The notes under the pieces are model-generated. The model had not been told where the DNA came from and searched no databases. It worked only from the letters and a program-made list of their open reading frames with translations. Both the position numbers and the translations under genes were made by a program. From an uncultured Caryophanales bacterium (GTDB taxonomy: Bacteria; Bacillota_I; Bacilli_A; RFN20; CAG-826), in NCBI GenBank assembly GCA_946403545.1, contig CAMJAG010000011.1, positions 1 through 18,276 of the forward strand: 18,276 bases of DNA, read 5' to 3'. Shown in pieces: positions 8,697 through 14,544 of the stretch. Within the stretch, counting starts at the first letter, position 1. Each line of letters opens with the position of its first letter.

Positions 8697-9646
8697 TGTT
8701 TAAGGAAATCGTCTCGTTAATTGAACGATACGATAGCGTGTGTATTTTTGGTCATATTCATCCAGATGGAGACTGCTATGGTAGTCAAATTGGATTAAGA
8801 GAACTATTAAAAACACGTTATCCAGAGAAGAAGGTATACGCAGTTGGAAGTGGATTACCTGACTTCTTTTCACTCATAGGTAAGATGGATATCGTGAGTG
8901 ATGAAACTATTAAAAATTCTTTAGCAATTATTGTTGATGCTAATGACTTACCTCGTATCGAAGATAAAAGAGTAAGTACAGCAAAAGCATTTGCTAAGAT
9001 AGACCATCACGTGGACACTAAAACTTTTGTGGAAGGTCCACAAGTAGTTGTAGAAGATGCTAATTCAGTCAGTGAAATCATTGTAGAATTTGCATTTATC
9101 GAAAACATCGAAATTAGTAAAAAAGCAGCGAATGCTTTATACCTTGGTATATTAACTGACACAAATAGATTCCAATATTGTAATAAATTTGATTACATAT
9201 TCGATGTCTGTAAGCAATTAATATCTAAAGGTGTTGAACCATCTAAGTTATATGAAATCCTCAACATGAGAGAAGAAAGCTTCTTAAAGTTTGCAGGATA
9301 TGTTTATTCAAACTACAAGAAAACTGAAGGTGGAACATTATATTTTGTCTTTGACAAAGAAGCTATTAAATTCTTTGAACCTTATGATGCTTTAGATGTC
9401 GCTAACAAAGTTAACTTAATTGGTAACATTAAAGGCTATAAGATCTGGGTTGGCTTCGTTGAGAGAGAAGATGGAAGATTATCCGCTGAGTTTAGAAGCA
9501 ATGAACTTGATGTTCAAAGCATAGCAGTTAAATATGGTGGTGGTGGACATGTCCACGCTGCTGGTATGACAGTTGGTAAATTCGATTATGATTTTATCAA
9601 TCAAGTATTAAAAGAATGCGATGAACTAATCGCAAAAGGAAACTAA
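8696..9646 (+). CDS. nrnA: DHH-family nanoRNase / pAp phosphatase (NrnA-like)
   Basis: The NrnA family degrades 2-5-nt RNAs and dephosphorylates 3'-phosphoadenosine 5'-phosphate (pAp). Some members also act on cyclic dinucleotide products. The 316-aa length is typical. Seen in the sequence are the first metal motif HPDGDCYGSQ (22-31), the DHH motif D103-H104-H105, and the DHHA1 substrate-binding motif GGGGHVHAAG (281-290). There is no N-terminal membrane or PAS/GGDEF extension, so this is a soluble NrnA type rather than GdpP. The ATG overlaps the rpoE stop by one base, with GGAGAGGA 14-22 bases upstream. The neighbouring CysQ-like gene could share the pAp substrate. Confidence 0.9.
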   Translation: MFKEIVSLIERYDSVCIFGHIHPDGDCYGSQIGLRELLKTRYPEKKVYAVGSGLPDFFSLIGKMDIVSDETIKNSLAIIVDANDLPRIEDKRVSTAKAFAKIDHHVDTKTFVEGPQVVVEDANSVSEIIVEFAFIENIEISKKAANALYLGILTDTNRFQYCNKFDYIFDVCKQLISKGVEPSKLYEILNMREESFLKFAGYVYSNYKKTEGGTLYFVFDKEAIKFFEPYDALDVANKVNLIGNIKGYKIWVGFVEREDGRLSAEFRSNELDVQSIAVKYGGGGHVHAAGMTVGKFDYDFINQVLKECDELIAKGN

Positions 9647-9651
9647 AAACT

Positions 9652-10425
9652 ATGTGGGAAAAAGAACTTAAATCCGCTATTGAAGCAGCACAATTAGTAA
9701 TTCCAAAGATTCTTGAAATTTATCACACAGACTTTGGTGTTGAGATTAAAGGAGATAATTCTCCAGTCACAATTGCAGATAAGACTGCAGACAAGATGAT
9801 TAGAGAATATTTACACAATCTTTATCCTACACACGCTTTCTTAACTGAAGAAAGTGAAGATGACTTATCTAGACTTGAAAATGACTATGTCTGGATTGTT
9901 GATCCAATCGATGGTACTAAGGATTTTATTGCTAGGGATAATGAATTCTCAACTATCATCGCTCTTTCCTATAAACATGAGATTGTTGTAGGTGTTATTT
10001 CCGCTCCTGCATTAGGAGAAATCTTCTATGCAAGTAAAGGTAATGGTGCTTATAAACTTGTTGATGGGAAAGTAGAAAAAATTCATGTTAGTGATAAGAC
10101 AGAAGATTTGACATATTTAGCGAGTGTTTTCCATGAAAAAGAAAAGGAAATTGCTGCAGTTGCTAGACATCCACGTATTGCTAGAAAGCTAAAAGTTGGC
10201 TCCGCTATTAAAGGTTGCCGCATTGCTGAAGGCAAAGCAGAACTGTTCTATAGACTAGAAAATGGTTCAAAAGAATGGGATGTTGCTGGTATGCAAATTA
10301 TCGTTGAAGAAGCAGGTGGCATTTTCGTTGAACCAGATTTATCTAGAATTGTTTATAACAGAAAAGATGTCTATCAAAGAAAAGGCTATATTGCTGCTAA
10401 CAAGAAAGAAAATATTATCATCTAA
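9652..10425 (+). CDS. cysQ: 3'(2'),5'-bisphosphate nucleotidase, CysQ/inositol monophosphatase family
   Basis: The family is Mg-dependent and Li-sensitive. CysQ hydrolyses pAp to AMP, the by-product of PAPS use and of acyl-carrier-protein turnover. The 257 aa carry the metal motifs E66-E67 (in LTEESEDD), D84-P-I-D-G-T89 and the C-terminal WD motif at Trp209-Asp210. The GCRIAEGKAELFYR segment resembles CysQ more than inositol monophosphatase. The ATG follows the upstream stop by 5 bases, with AAAAGGA at 9634-9640. It is the last gene of the ychF operon, and a terminator follows. An inositol phosphatase activity cannot be excluded from sequence alone. Confidence 0.87.
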   Translation: MWEKELKSAIEAAQLVIPKILEIYHTDFGVEIKGDNSPVTIADKTADKMIREYLHNLYPTHAFLTEESEDDLSRLENDYVWIVDPIDGTKDFIARDNEFSTIIALSYKHEIVVGVISAPALGEIFYASKGNGAYKLVDGKVEKIHVSDKTEDLTYLASVFHEKEKEIAAVARHPRIARKLKVGSAIKGCRIAEGKAELFYRLENGSKEWDVAGMQIIVEEAGGIFVEPDLSRIVYNRKDVYQRKGYIAANKKENIII

Positions 10426-10440
10426 TTCGATAGTTTAAAC

Positions 10441-10478
10441 AAATAAAAATGAGGGCCGTTTGGTCCTCTTTTATTTAA
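10441..10478. terminator. Bidirectional terminator after cysQ
   Basis: GAGGGCC (10451-10457) pairs with GGTCCTC (10462-10468) across a GTTT loop with one G:T. It is flanked by AAATAAAA on the left and TTTTATTT on the right, so it ends the plus-strand operon and can also end the minus-strand nfu/tRNA transcript. Confidence 0.85.
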
Positions 10479-10479
10479 C

Positions 10480-10527
10480 CTGCAAAATCATATAATTCAA
10501 TAATCGCAAGATTGTCGAATTTTGCAG
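10480..10527. repeat. Long imperfect hairpin with GCAA tetraloop
   Basis: CTGCAAAA (10480-10487) and TTTTGCAG (10520-10527) form the base. AATTCAATAATC (10494-10505) and GATTGTCGAATT (10510-10521) form the upper stem with two mismatches around a GCAA loop (10506-10509). One extra segment near TCATAT bulges out. It lies between the tRNA 3' end and the terminator. Its function is not evident. Confidence 0.5.
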
Positions 10528-10538
10528 CGTATACTTCG

Positions 10539-10613
10539 TGGCTGAGGCGACTGGGATCGAACCAGTGAGTGGCGAATTCAGAGTCCGCTGCCTTACCGCT
10601 TGGCTACGCCTCA
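10539..10613 (-). tRNA. tRNA-Gln, anticodon CUG, CCA encoded
   Basis: On the minus strand the 75 bases fold into a full cloverleaf: acceptor stem TGAGGCG/CGCCTCA, D-arm GCCAAGCGGTAAGGC, anticodon stem GCGGA/TTCGC with loop CTCTGAA, a 5-base variable loop and T-arm ACTGG-TTCGATC-CCAGT. The anticodon is CTG, reading the Gln codon CAG. The weak first pair U1-A72 and the D-arm are typical of tRNA-Gln. The discriminator is G and the CCA end is encoded (10539-10541). It begins 12 bases after the nfu stop, so it is probably cut from an nfu transcript. Confidence 0.93.
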
Positions 10614-10625
10614 ATCTTAAAAAGA

Positions 10626-10868
10626 TTAAAGGCTCTGGCCTTCGTAAAGTCTAACTTCAGTTACGCCAGGAACTTCTTCTTGGAGAATAACTTCAACGAG
10701 TTCTTTAATGTCAGCGTTAGCGTATGCGCAATCTTGGCATGCACCTTGCATTTTTACGTATACGACGCCATCTTTGAAACTTACGAATTCAACGTCTCCT
10801 CCATCCCTTTGAAGGAAGTGGCGGATTTTATCTAATGTTTGTGTAATTAACTTTTCTACTTGTTCCAT
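10626..10868 (-). CDS. nfu: NifU C-terminal domain protein (Nfu-type Fe-S carrier)
   Basis: Nfu proteins carry a 4Fe-4S cluster, usually bridging two monomers, to target enzymes. This 80-aa protein is a stand-alone Nfu domain. It shows the helix-rich start, RDGGDVEFVSF (21-31) and the cluster-binding C44-x-x-C47 in GACQDCAYAN, where most relatives have GACxxCPSS. The ATG at 10866-10868 (minus strand) has a weak AGG 10 bases upstream. An extended -10 element precedes it. No SUF genes are nearby. The gene is followed by tRNA-Gln in the same direction, with no terminator between them. Confidence 0.92.
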   Translation of the reverse strand: MEQVEKLITQTLDKIRHFLQRDGGDVEFVSFKDGVVYVKMQGACQDCAYANADIKELVEVILQEEVPGVTEVRLYEGQSL

Positions 10869-10879
10869 ATTTTTTGCCT

Positions 10880-10888
10880 AAATGATAT
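10880..10888 (-). promoter_or_regulatory. Extended -10 promoter of nfu and tRNA-Gln
   Basis: Read on the minus strand, TGC-TAATAT lies about 12-20 bases before the nfu ATG. The TG one base before the hexamer is the extended -10 feature, and no good -35 is seen. The predicted leader is only a few bases plus a weak SD. Confidence 0.45.
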
Positions 10889-10918
10889 TAGCACAATATT
10901 TTATAAATGTTTATAGTT

Positions 10919-10936
10919 TTGCATTAAAATATGCAA
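10919..10936. repeat. Inverted repeat TTGCAT-N6-ATGCAA
   Basis: A perfect 6-base inverted repeat with a 6-base spacer (TTGCAT 10919-10924, ATGCAA 10931-10936) lies between divergent nfu and the small membrane protein gene. It could be an operator. The rest of 10937-11019 is A-rich with no recognisable element. Confidence 0.35.
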
Positions 10937-11019
10937 TAAATAATAAATCTATTGTAAGTTCGAGAAAATACAAAAACATTCAAAAAAGAAAAAAATAAGA
11001 CTAAAAAAGGAATTTTTCA

Positions 11020-11048
11020 TTAGACTATGTAAAAAAATGGAGTATGAT
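11020..11048 (+). promoter_or_regulatory. Predicted SigA promoter of the 75-aa membrane protein
   Basis: TTAGAC (11020-11025), an exact 17-base spacer and TATGAT (11043-11048) are followed by a leader of about 38 bases and a GGAGG SD. The promoter overlaps the ATG at 11044, so that ATG cannot be the start of the gene. Confidence 0.65.
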
Positions 11049-11091
11049 TGATAGTGTTAATAAATCATACATTCATATCGGAGGCTATTTT

Positions 11092-11319
11092 ATGAAATGG
11101 TTTAATTCTCAACCACGTTTGATCCAAATTATTTTACTTTTAATCCCAGTAGTCAACTGGATCGTCGAACTCATCGTTAGATGGTCAACATTCGTCGCAG
11201 TTAAGAAACACAAAGTATTACACCTTGTTGTTGCTATCTTAGTTACAGCATTTGGTTTAATCTTTGGTTGGGTTGACTTAATCTGGTGCTTATTATTCAA
11301 ACATTTATTATTTGCTTAA
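11092..11319 (+). CDS. Small two-helix membrane protein, function unknown
   Basis: The start at 11092 is supported by GGAGG (11080-11084) 7 bases upstream and by the promoter at 11020-11048. The resulting 75-aa protein has two hydrophobic helices (about 9-31 and 43-68) joined by a short basic loop (VAVKKHKV), and six Trp. The loop charge suggests both ends lie outside and the loop inside. I do not recognise the family; it lacks the YqaE/Pmp3 pattern. It is a single-gene unit with its own promoter and a bidirectional terminator, and its codons match neighbouring genes. This suggests a real, regularly expressed small protein. Confidence 0.8.
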   Translation: MKWFNSQPRLIQIILLLIPVVNWIVELIVRWSTFVAVKKHKVLHLVVAILVTAFGLIFGWVDLIWCLLFKHLLFA

Positions 11320-11333
11320 TATAATTAAGATAA

Positions 11334-11370
11334 CAAAAAAACATGAGCTCGATTGCTCATGTTTTTGTTT
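11334..11370. terminator. Bidirectional terminator between the small membrane protein and HU
   Basis: ACATGAGC (11341-11348) pairs with GCTCATGT (11355-11362) across TCGATT. A runs before and T runs after make it act in both directions, serving the plus-strand membrane protein gene and the minus-strand HU gene. Confidence 0.85.
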
Positions 11371-11381
11371 GCTTGTTTAGA

Positions 11382-11651
11382 CTATTTAACTGCGTCTGCT
11401 AAAGCGTTAGCTGCTTTGAACTTAACGACTTTCTTTGCTGGAACGTTAATTGTTTCGCCTGTTTTAGGATTTTTGCAAACTTTTGCAGCTTTGCCAACGA
11501 CTTTGAATGTACCGACGCCATCAACACGGATACCACCGTTAACGATTTCATCAACTAATACATCAATTGTTGCATCATAAACTTTTGCAGCAGCGTCAGC
11601 AGGAACACCTGCTTTTTTAGCAATAGCAGCTAATAATTCTTTTTTTGTCAT
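11382..11651 (-). CDS. hup: HU-family nucleoid protein
   Basis: HU dimers bind and bend DNA and organise the nucleoid. The start is the ATG at 11649-11651 (minus), giving MTKKELLAAIAKKAG, the family N-terminus, with AAAGGA 9 bases upstream. A TTG further upstream (11669) has no support. The 89 aa are typical. The body shows VDGVGTFKV and the DNA-binding arm KNPKTGETINVPA with the intercalating Pro of NPKTG. Arg is almost absent: the usual RAARxGRNP of the arm is KAAKVCKNP, with a Cys, and PGKxL near the end is AANAL. It is transcribed alone from a good promoter (11682-11711). A role as IHF or a phage HU is less likely. Confidence 0.92.
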   Translation of the reverse strand: MTKKELLAAIAKKAGVPADAAAKVYDATIDVLVDEIVNGGIRVDGVGTFKVVGKAAKVCKNPKTGETINVPAKKVVKFKAANALADAVK

Positions 11652-11681
11652 ACTTATATGTCCTTTCAAGTGTGTATCCTT

Positions 11682-11711
11682 ATTCTAATTAAAAAATGTC
11701 TACTAGTTCAA
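11682..11711 (-). promoter_or_regulatory. Predicted SigA promoter of HU
   Basis: Read on the minus strand: TTGAAC (11706-11711), an 18-base spacer and TAGAAT (11682-11687), followed by the HU SD. It overlaps the 5' part of the long open frame leading into the LicD gene. Confidence 0.65.
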
Positions 11712-11785
11712 TAAATTTTTGCTTTTTTAAGTGGGATTTAAAACAAATTTATATCTTTTATTTATTTAATAAATTAAAATACTTA

Positions 11786-12637
11786 ATGAATATGAACGAT
11801 TTACAAAAATGTCAGTTAAATATTTTGAAAGACTTTATCAAAGTTTGTGAAAAGAATAATCTTAGATACTATCTTGTTTCTGGTAGTTGTTTAGGTGCGG
11901 TCAGACATAAAGGTTTCATCCCTTGGGATGATGATATTGATGTCGGTATGCCTAGAGAGGACTATAACAAACTAGTTACTCTTCAATCTGATTTTCAAGA
12001 GAGATATTTCATTCAAACTTATAAAACCGATAAAAAGTATTTATATAATTTCGCTAAAATCAGAGATTGTGAAACAACATATATTGAAAATAACTTTATG
12101 ACCACTCAAATCAACCATGGTGTTTGGTTAGATGTTTTCCCACTAGATGGATTCTCTTATGAATACGAAGATAGTGAGAAATTTGAAAAAGTAGTTAGAA
12201 GAACTTGGAGAAGAACAATTCTTGGTTATCCTTGGAATCTTAGAAGAAAGTTTTCTAAAAGAACATTTTTCAAAGATCTTGGTTTGAATATTGTTGCTTT
12301 ATTAACTTTCTGGACAAATGTCGGTCAATATAGAAACAAAAGTGTAGAAAAAATGCTCACCAAAATTCCATACGATAAAGCTAAAACAGTAGGAAATCAT
12401 TATGGAATTTACTATAAAAAAGAAGCTATGCCTATCGAATGGTTTGGAGAAGGCGCAAAAGCAACTTTTGAAGGAGTGGAAGTTATTATTCCTAAGGAAT
12501 ATGACAAATATTTAACTAAGTTATATAAGGATTATATGACTCCACCTCCACCAGAAAAAAGAATTGGTCACCATTTTGATAAAGGTTTAACTTTAACTCA
12601 AGGATACAAAGACTATATAAAAGAGCATAGAATGTAA
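11786..12637 (+). CDS. LicD-family (nucleotidyltransferase-fold) phosphotransferase
   Basis: LicD proteins transfer a phosphorylated alcohol, classically phosphocholine from CDP-choline, onto cell-surface glycans. The related fukutin proteins use CDP-ribitol. The family signature is clear at residues 31-53: SGSCLGAVRHKGF followed by IPWDDDIDVGM, with the metal-binding DDDID acids. Homology begins at about residue 6, so ATG 11786 (283 aa) or ATG 11792 is the start. The open frame runs back to 11696, but that stretch overlaps the HU promoter and looks non-coding. No clear SD is present; TAAAAT at 11775-11780 could be a -10 giving a very short leader. It stops 2 bases before ispD. No choline kinase or glycosyltransferase gene is close, so the donor is unknown. 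Confidence 0.85.
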   Translation: MNMNDLQKCQLNILKDFIKVCEKNNLRYYLVSGSCLGAVRHKGFIPWDDDIDVGMPREDYNKLVTLQSDFQERYFIQTYKTDKKYLYNFAKIRDCETTYIENNFMTTQINHGVWLDVFPLDGFSYEYEDSEKFEKVVRRTWRRTILGYPWNLRRKFSKRTFFKDLGLNIVALLTFWTNVGQYRNKSVEKMLTKIPYDKAKTVGNHYGIYYKKEAMPIEWFGEGAKATFEGVEVIIPKEYDKYLTKLYKDYMTPPPPEKRIGHHFDKGLTLTQGYKDYIKEHRM

Positions 12638-12639
12638 TT

Positions 12640-13308
12640 ATGAATTACGCAGTTATTTTAGCAGGCGGTAAAGGCCTAAGGATTGGTGGTAAAACACCAA
12701 AACAATTTATTGATTTAAACGGAGAGCCTATGATAGTGCGTACTCTCAGAGCTTTTAATGATGTCGAAGAAATCGATGGTATTTGTGTTGTCTGTTTGAT
12801 TGATTATCTAAATCTTTTAAACGATTTGGTTAAGAAATATTCACTAAACAAAGTTAAATATGTTTGCTTTGGTGGAGATTCAAGACAAGAATCAGTTAGA
12901 AATTCTCTTATTACTTTAAAGAATAATGGAGTGAAAGATGATGATATTGTCCTAATCCATGACTGCGCTAGACCATTTGTTTCAAGTCAAATTATCTTAG
13001 ATAACATTAAAGAATGTAAAAAGAGTGGTGCAGTAGTGACTGCTATTAGATCCACTGATAGTTTATTAATATCTAAAAAAGGCGGAGAAGTCGATTCCTA
13101 CTTAGATAGAAGTACGGTTTATAATTGTCAAACTCCACAAACATTTAAATTCTCAATAATTTATGAAGCGCATAAAGATGCTACAGATAACAAGATTTTT
13201 GATTCAACTGATGATGCTTCATTAGTTATTAGAATGAATAAGAAAGTCTCAATTGTGTTAGGAGATTCTTCTAATAAAAAAATTACATATAAAGAAGATT
13301 TAAAGTAA
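12640..13308 (+). CDS. ispD: 2-C-methyl-D-erythritol 4-phosphate cytidylyltransferase (IspD)
   Basis: IspD couples CTP and MEP to CDP-ME plus PPi. The 222-aa protein shows the nucleotide-binding start LAGGKGLRIGGKTPKQF (7-23), IHDCARPF (106-113), D156-R157, QTPQTF (164-169) and TDDASLV (190-196). The last and the D-R pair match IspD better than the related ribitol-phosphate enzyme TarI, which has TDACK at that place. The C-terminal NKKITYKEDLK keeps the family Lys but ends roughly 8-10 residues early, so the last helix is short. It follows licD by 2 bases with no clear SD, implying coupled translation. Because of that neighbour, a TarI-like or double role remains possible. Confidence 0.8.
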   Translation: MNYAVILAGGKGLRIGGKTPKQFIDLNGEPMIVRTLRAFNDVEEIDGICVVCLIDYLNLLNDLVKKYSLNKVKYVCFGGDSRQESVRNSLITLKNNGVKDDDIVLIHDCARPFVSSQIILDNIKECKKSGAVVTAIRSTDSLLISKKGGEVDSYLDRSTVYNCQTPQTFKFSIIYEAHKDATDNKIFDSTDDASLVIRMNKKVSIVLGDSSNKKITYKEDLK

Positions 13309-13314
13309 AAATTG

Positions 13315-13323
13315 TGATATAGT
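13315..13323 (+). promoter_or_regulatory. Extended -10 promoter candidate before the 176-aa gene
   Basis: TGA-TATAGT (13315-13323) has the TGN extension and lies 33 bases before the ATG at 13356. No convincing -35 is seen upstream. It would separate this gene from the licD-ispD unit. Confidence 0.4.
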
Positions 13324-13355
13324 AATTAAGTTGACGAATAAAGGAAATAATAATT

Positions 13356-13886
13356 ATGTTTAAGAACAAACTAGCTAACTATGAAACTTACTCAAAAAGC
13401 TTAGGTGGTAACTATGATTTAGATAGTTCCTACACATGCTACGAAGTATTTATTGAATTATCACGTGATAAAGAAGGAAACGTTGTTAAGAATAGAGATG
13501 GTTCTGATAGATATCACGCAATCGATGATAATTTAATTTCTAAATTAGATGCTGATAAGAAAGTTAAAGTTATCAGAGAAGGTTTCTACAAAGATGTATT
13601 CGAAGTTAATGGAGACCTCGTTGAGAAAGTTGAAAGAGAAGGCGCTAATAGAGCATATTACGTAGTAAATCCTGAAAAAGTTACTACTTTAGCAGCAGGA
13701 ACAAGCGTCATCGCTAAGAACGGAACATATAGAGTTCCAAGCGAAGTTGGATTTGTCTTAGTAGATGATAGAGAAATTGAAAAACCACGTATTGTAAGAG
13801 TTGGTAAATTCAAAACTGAAGATCATAAAGCAGAAGCAGAACAACTCGTTCGTGGAAGAAAGAAACCACAAGAAGAACAAGAATAA
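13356..13886 (+). CDS. Hypothetical soluble protein, 176 aa
   Basis: I do not recognise this family. The gene is well supported by AAGGA (13341-13345) 10 bases before the ATG, by codon choice like the neighbouring genes, and by a following terminator hairpin. The protein has no signal peptide or membrane segment. It is rich in charged residues and short beta-like stretches (KVKVIREGF, GTYRVPSEVGFVLVDD) and ends in a charged tail of Lys, Gln and Glu. The two valine-rich parts flank a segment with AAGTSVIAKNG. A single Cys is at about residue 23. It stands between ispD and pyrophosphatase but shows no link to either. Confidence 0.75.
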   Translation: MFKNKLANYETYSKSLGGNYDLDSSYTCYEVFIELSRDKEGNVVKNRDGSDRYHAIDDNLISKLDADKKVKVIREGFYKDVFEVNGDLVEKVEREGANRAYYVVNPEKVTTLAAGTSVIAKNGTYRVPSEVGFVLVDDREIEKPRIVRVGKFKTEDHKAEAEQLVRGRKKPQEEQE

Positions 13887-13891
13887 TTATC

Positions 13892-13938
13892 AAAAACCAC
13901 CCAATTGTTGATAGAATAATAACGAAGGGGTGGTTTTT
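13892..13938 (+). terminator. Terminator-like hairpin overlapping the SD of ppa
   Basis: AAAAACCACCC (13892-13902) pairs perfectly with GGGTGGTTTTT (13928-13938) over a 25-base loop. It ends the 176-aa gene. The SD-like AAGGGG (13925-13930) of the next gene overlaps the 3' arm, and the ATG at 13942 comes 3 bases after the T run. Formation of the hairpin would hide the SD. Confidence 0.7.
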
Positions 13939-13941
13939 ATT

Positions 13942-14499
13942 ATGAATCCTTGGCATGACATTAGCTCTAACAGAGTTACACCAGATTCCTTTTGGGCACT
14001 TATTGAAATCTCTAAAGGAAGTAAAAATAAATACGAATTAGATAAAGAAACAGGAAGACTTAAACTTGACAGAGTTTTATTTACTTCTACTCACTATCCA
14101 CAAAACTATGGATTTATTCCTTTAACATACGCAGATGACTTTGATCCACTTGATGTTTTAGTCCTTTGTAGTGAACCAATTTTACCTATGTCATTCGTAG
14201 AATGTATTCCTATTGGAGTGCTTAACATGATTGATAATGGTCTTAATGATGAAAAGATTATCGCTGTACCTAAAAGTGATCCTTTCTATTCACCTTTAAG
14301 AGATATTGAAGATCTTCCAAAACACGTTATGGATGAAATCAAACACTTCTTTGAAGTTTATAAAACTCTAGAAGACAAAAAGACATCTGTTGATGTTTTC
14401 CAAGGTGCATCTAAAGCAAAAGAAATCATCAAAAGAAGTATTGATGAATACAAGAAAGTTATTATTCCTCAATTAATGGAGAAAAGAAAAATAAGATAA
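13942..14499 (+). CDS. ppa: Inorganic pyrophosphatase, family I
   Basis: The enzyme hydrolyses pyrophosphate to two phosphates with Mg and pulls forward PPi-releasing reactions such as those of ArgS and IspD. The 185-aa protein shows the family I signature DDFDPLDVLV (65-74) with the metal acids D66, D68 and D71, plus SKNKYE (27-32), Arg44 and HYPQNYGFIP (51-60). Many Firmicutes carry family II (DHH) enzymes instead; family I is usual in Mollicutes. The start ATG 13942 gives MNPWHD, the normal beginning. A GTG at 13930 is inside the hairpin and is rejected. The SD overlaps the preceding terminator arm. Confidence 0.94.
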   Translation: MNPWHDISSNRVTPDSFWALIEISKGSKNKYELDKETGRLKLDRVLFTSTHYPQNYGFIPLTYADDFDPLDVLVLCSEPILPMSFVECIPIGVLNMIDNGLNDEKIIAVPKSDPFYSPLRDIEDLPKHVMDEIKHFFEVYKTLEDKKTSVDVFQGASKAKEIIKRSIDEYKKVIIPQLMEKRKIR

Positions 14500-14514
14500 T
14501 TTATCTTTATTTTT
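14487..14514 (+). terminator. AT-rich terminator-like hairpin at the end of ppa
   Basis: AAAAATAA-GAT (14487-14497) pairs with ATC-TTTATTTTT (14503-14514) with one bulged T around AATTT. The ppa stop codon lies at the top of the stem. The stem is weak but the 3' arm is a T tract. Confidence 0.45.
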
Positions 14515-14524
14515 AGAATAAAAG

Positions 14525-14533
14525 TGCTATGAT
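14525..14533 (+). promoter_or_regulatory. Extended -10 promoter of the ArsB-like gene
   Basis: TGC-TATGAT (14525-14533) is a near-consensus extended -10. Transcription would start around 14540, only about 3-6 bases before the ATG at 14545, and no SD is present. The gene may be translated from a leaderless or nearly leaderless mRNA. Confidence 0.5.
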
Positions 14534-14544
14534 TTATAGCCGTT

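Noticed and set aside
11044..11091. Upstream ATG for the small membrane protein
   Set aside because: It overlaps the -10 TATGAT of the gene's own promoter; ATG 11092 has GGAGG.
11652..11669. TTG start extending HU by six residues
   Set aside because: HU proteins begin at MTKKEL, and the AAAGGA SD fits the ATG at 11651.
11696..11785. Longer LicD frame from ATG 11696
   Set aside because: The extra 30 residues overlap the HU promoter, look low-complexity and precede the family homology.
12640..13308. Calling the cytidylyltransferase TarI
   Set aside because: The LicD neighbour made this attractive, but TDDASLV, D156-R157 and HDCARPF fit IspD better; kept only as an alternative.
13930..13941. 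GTG start for pyrophosphatase
   Set aside because: The GTG is inside the hairpin arm and overlaps the SD; ATG 13942 gives the normal N-terminus.
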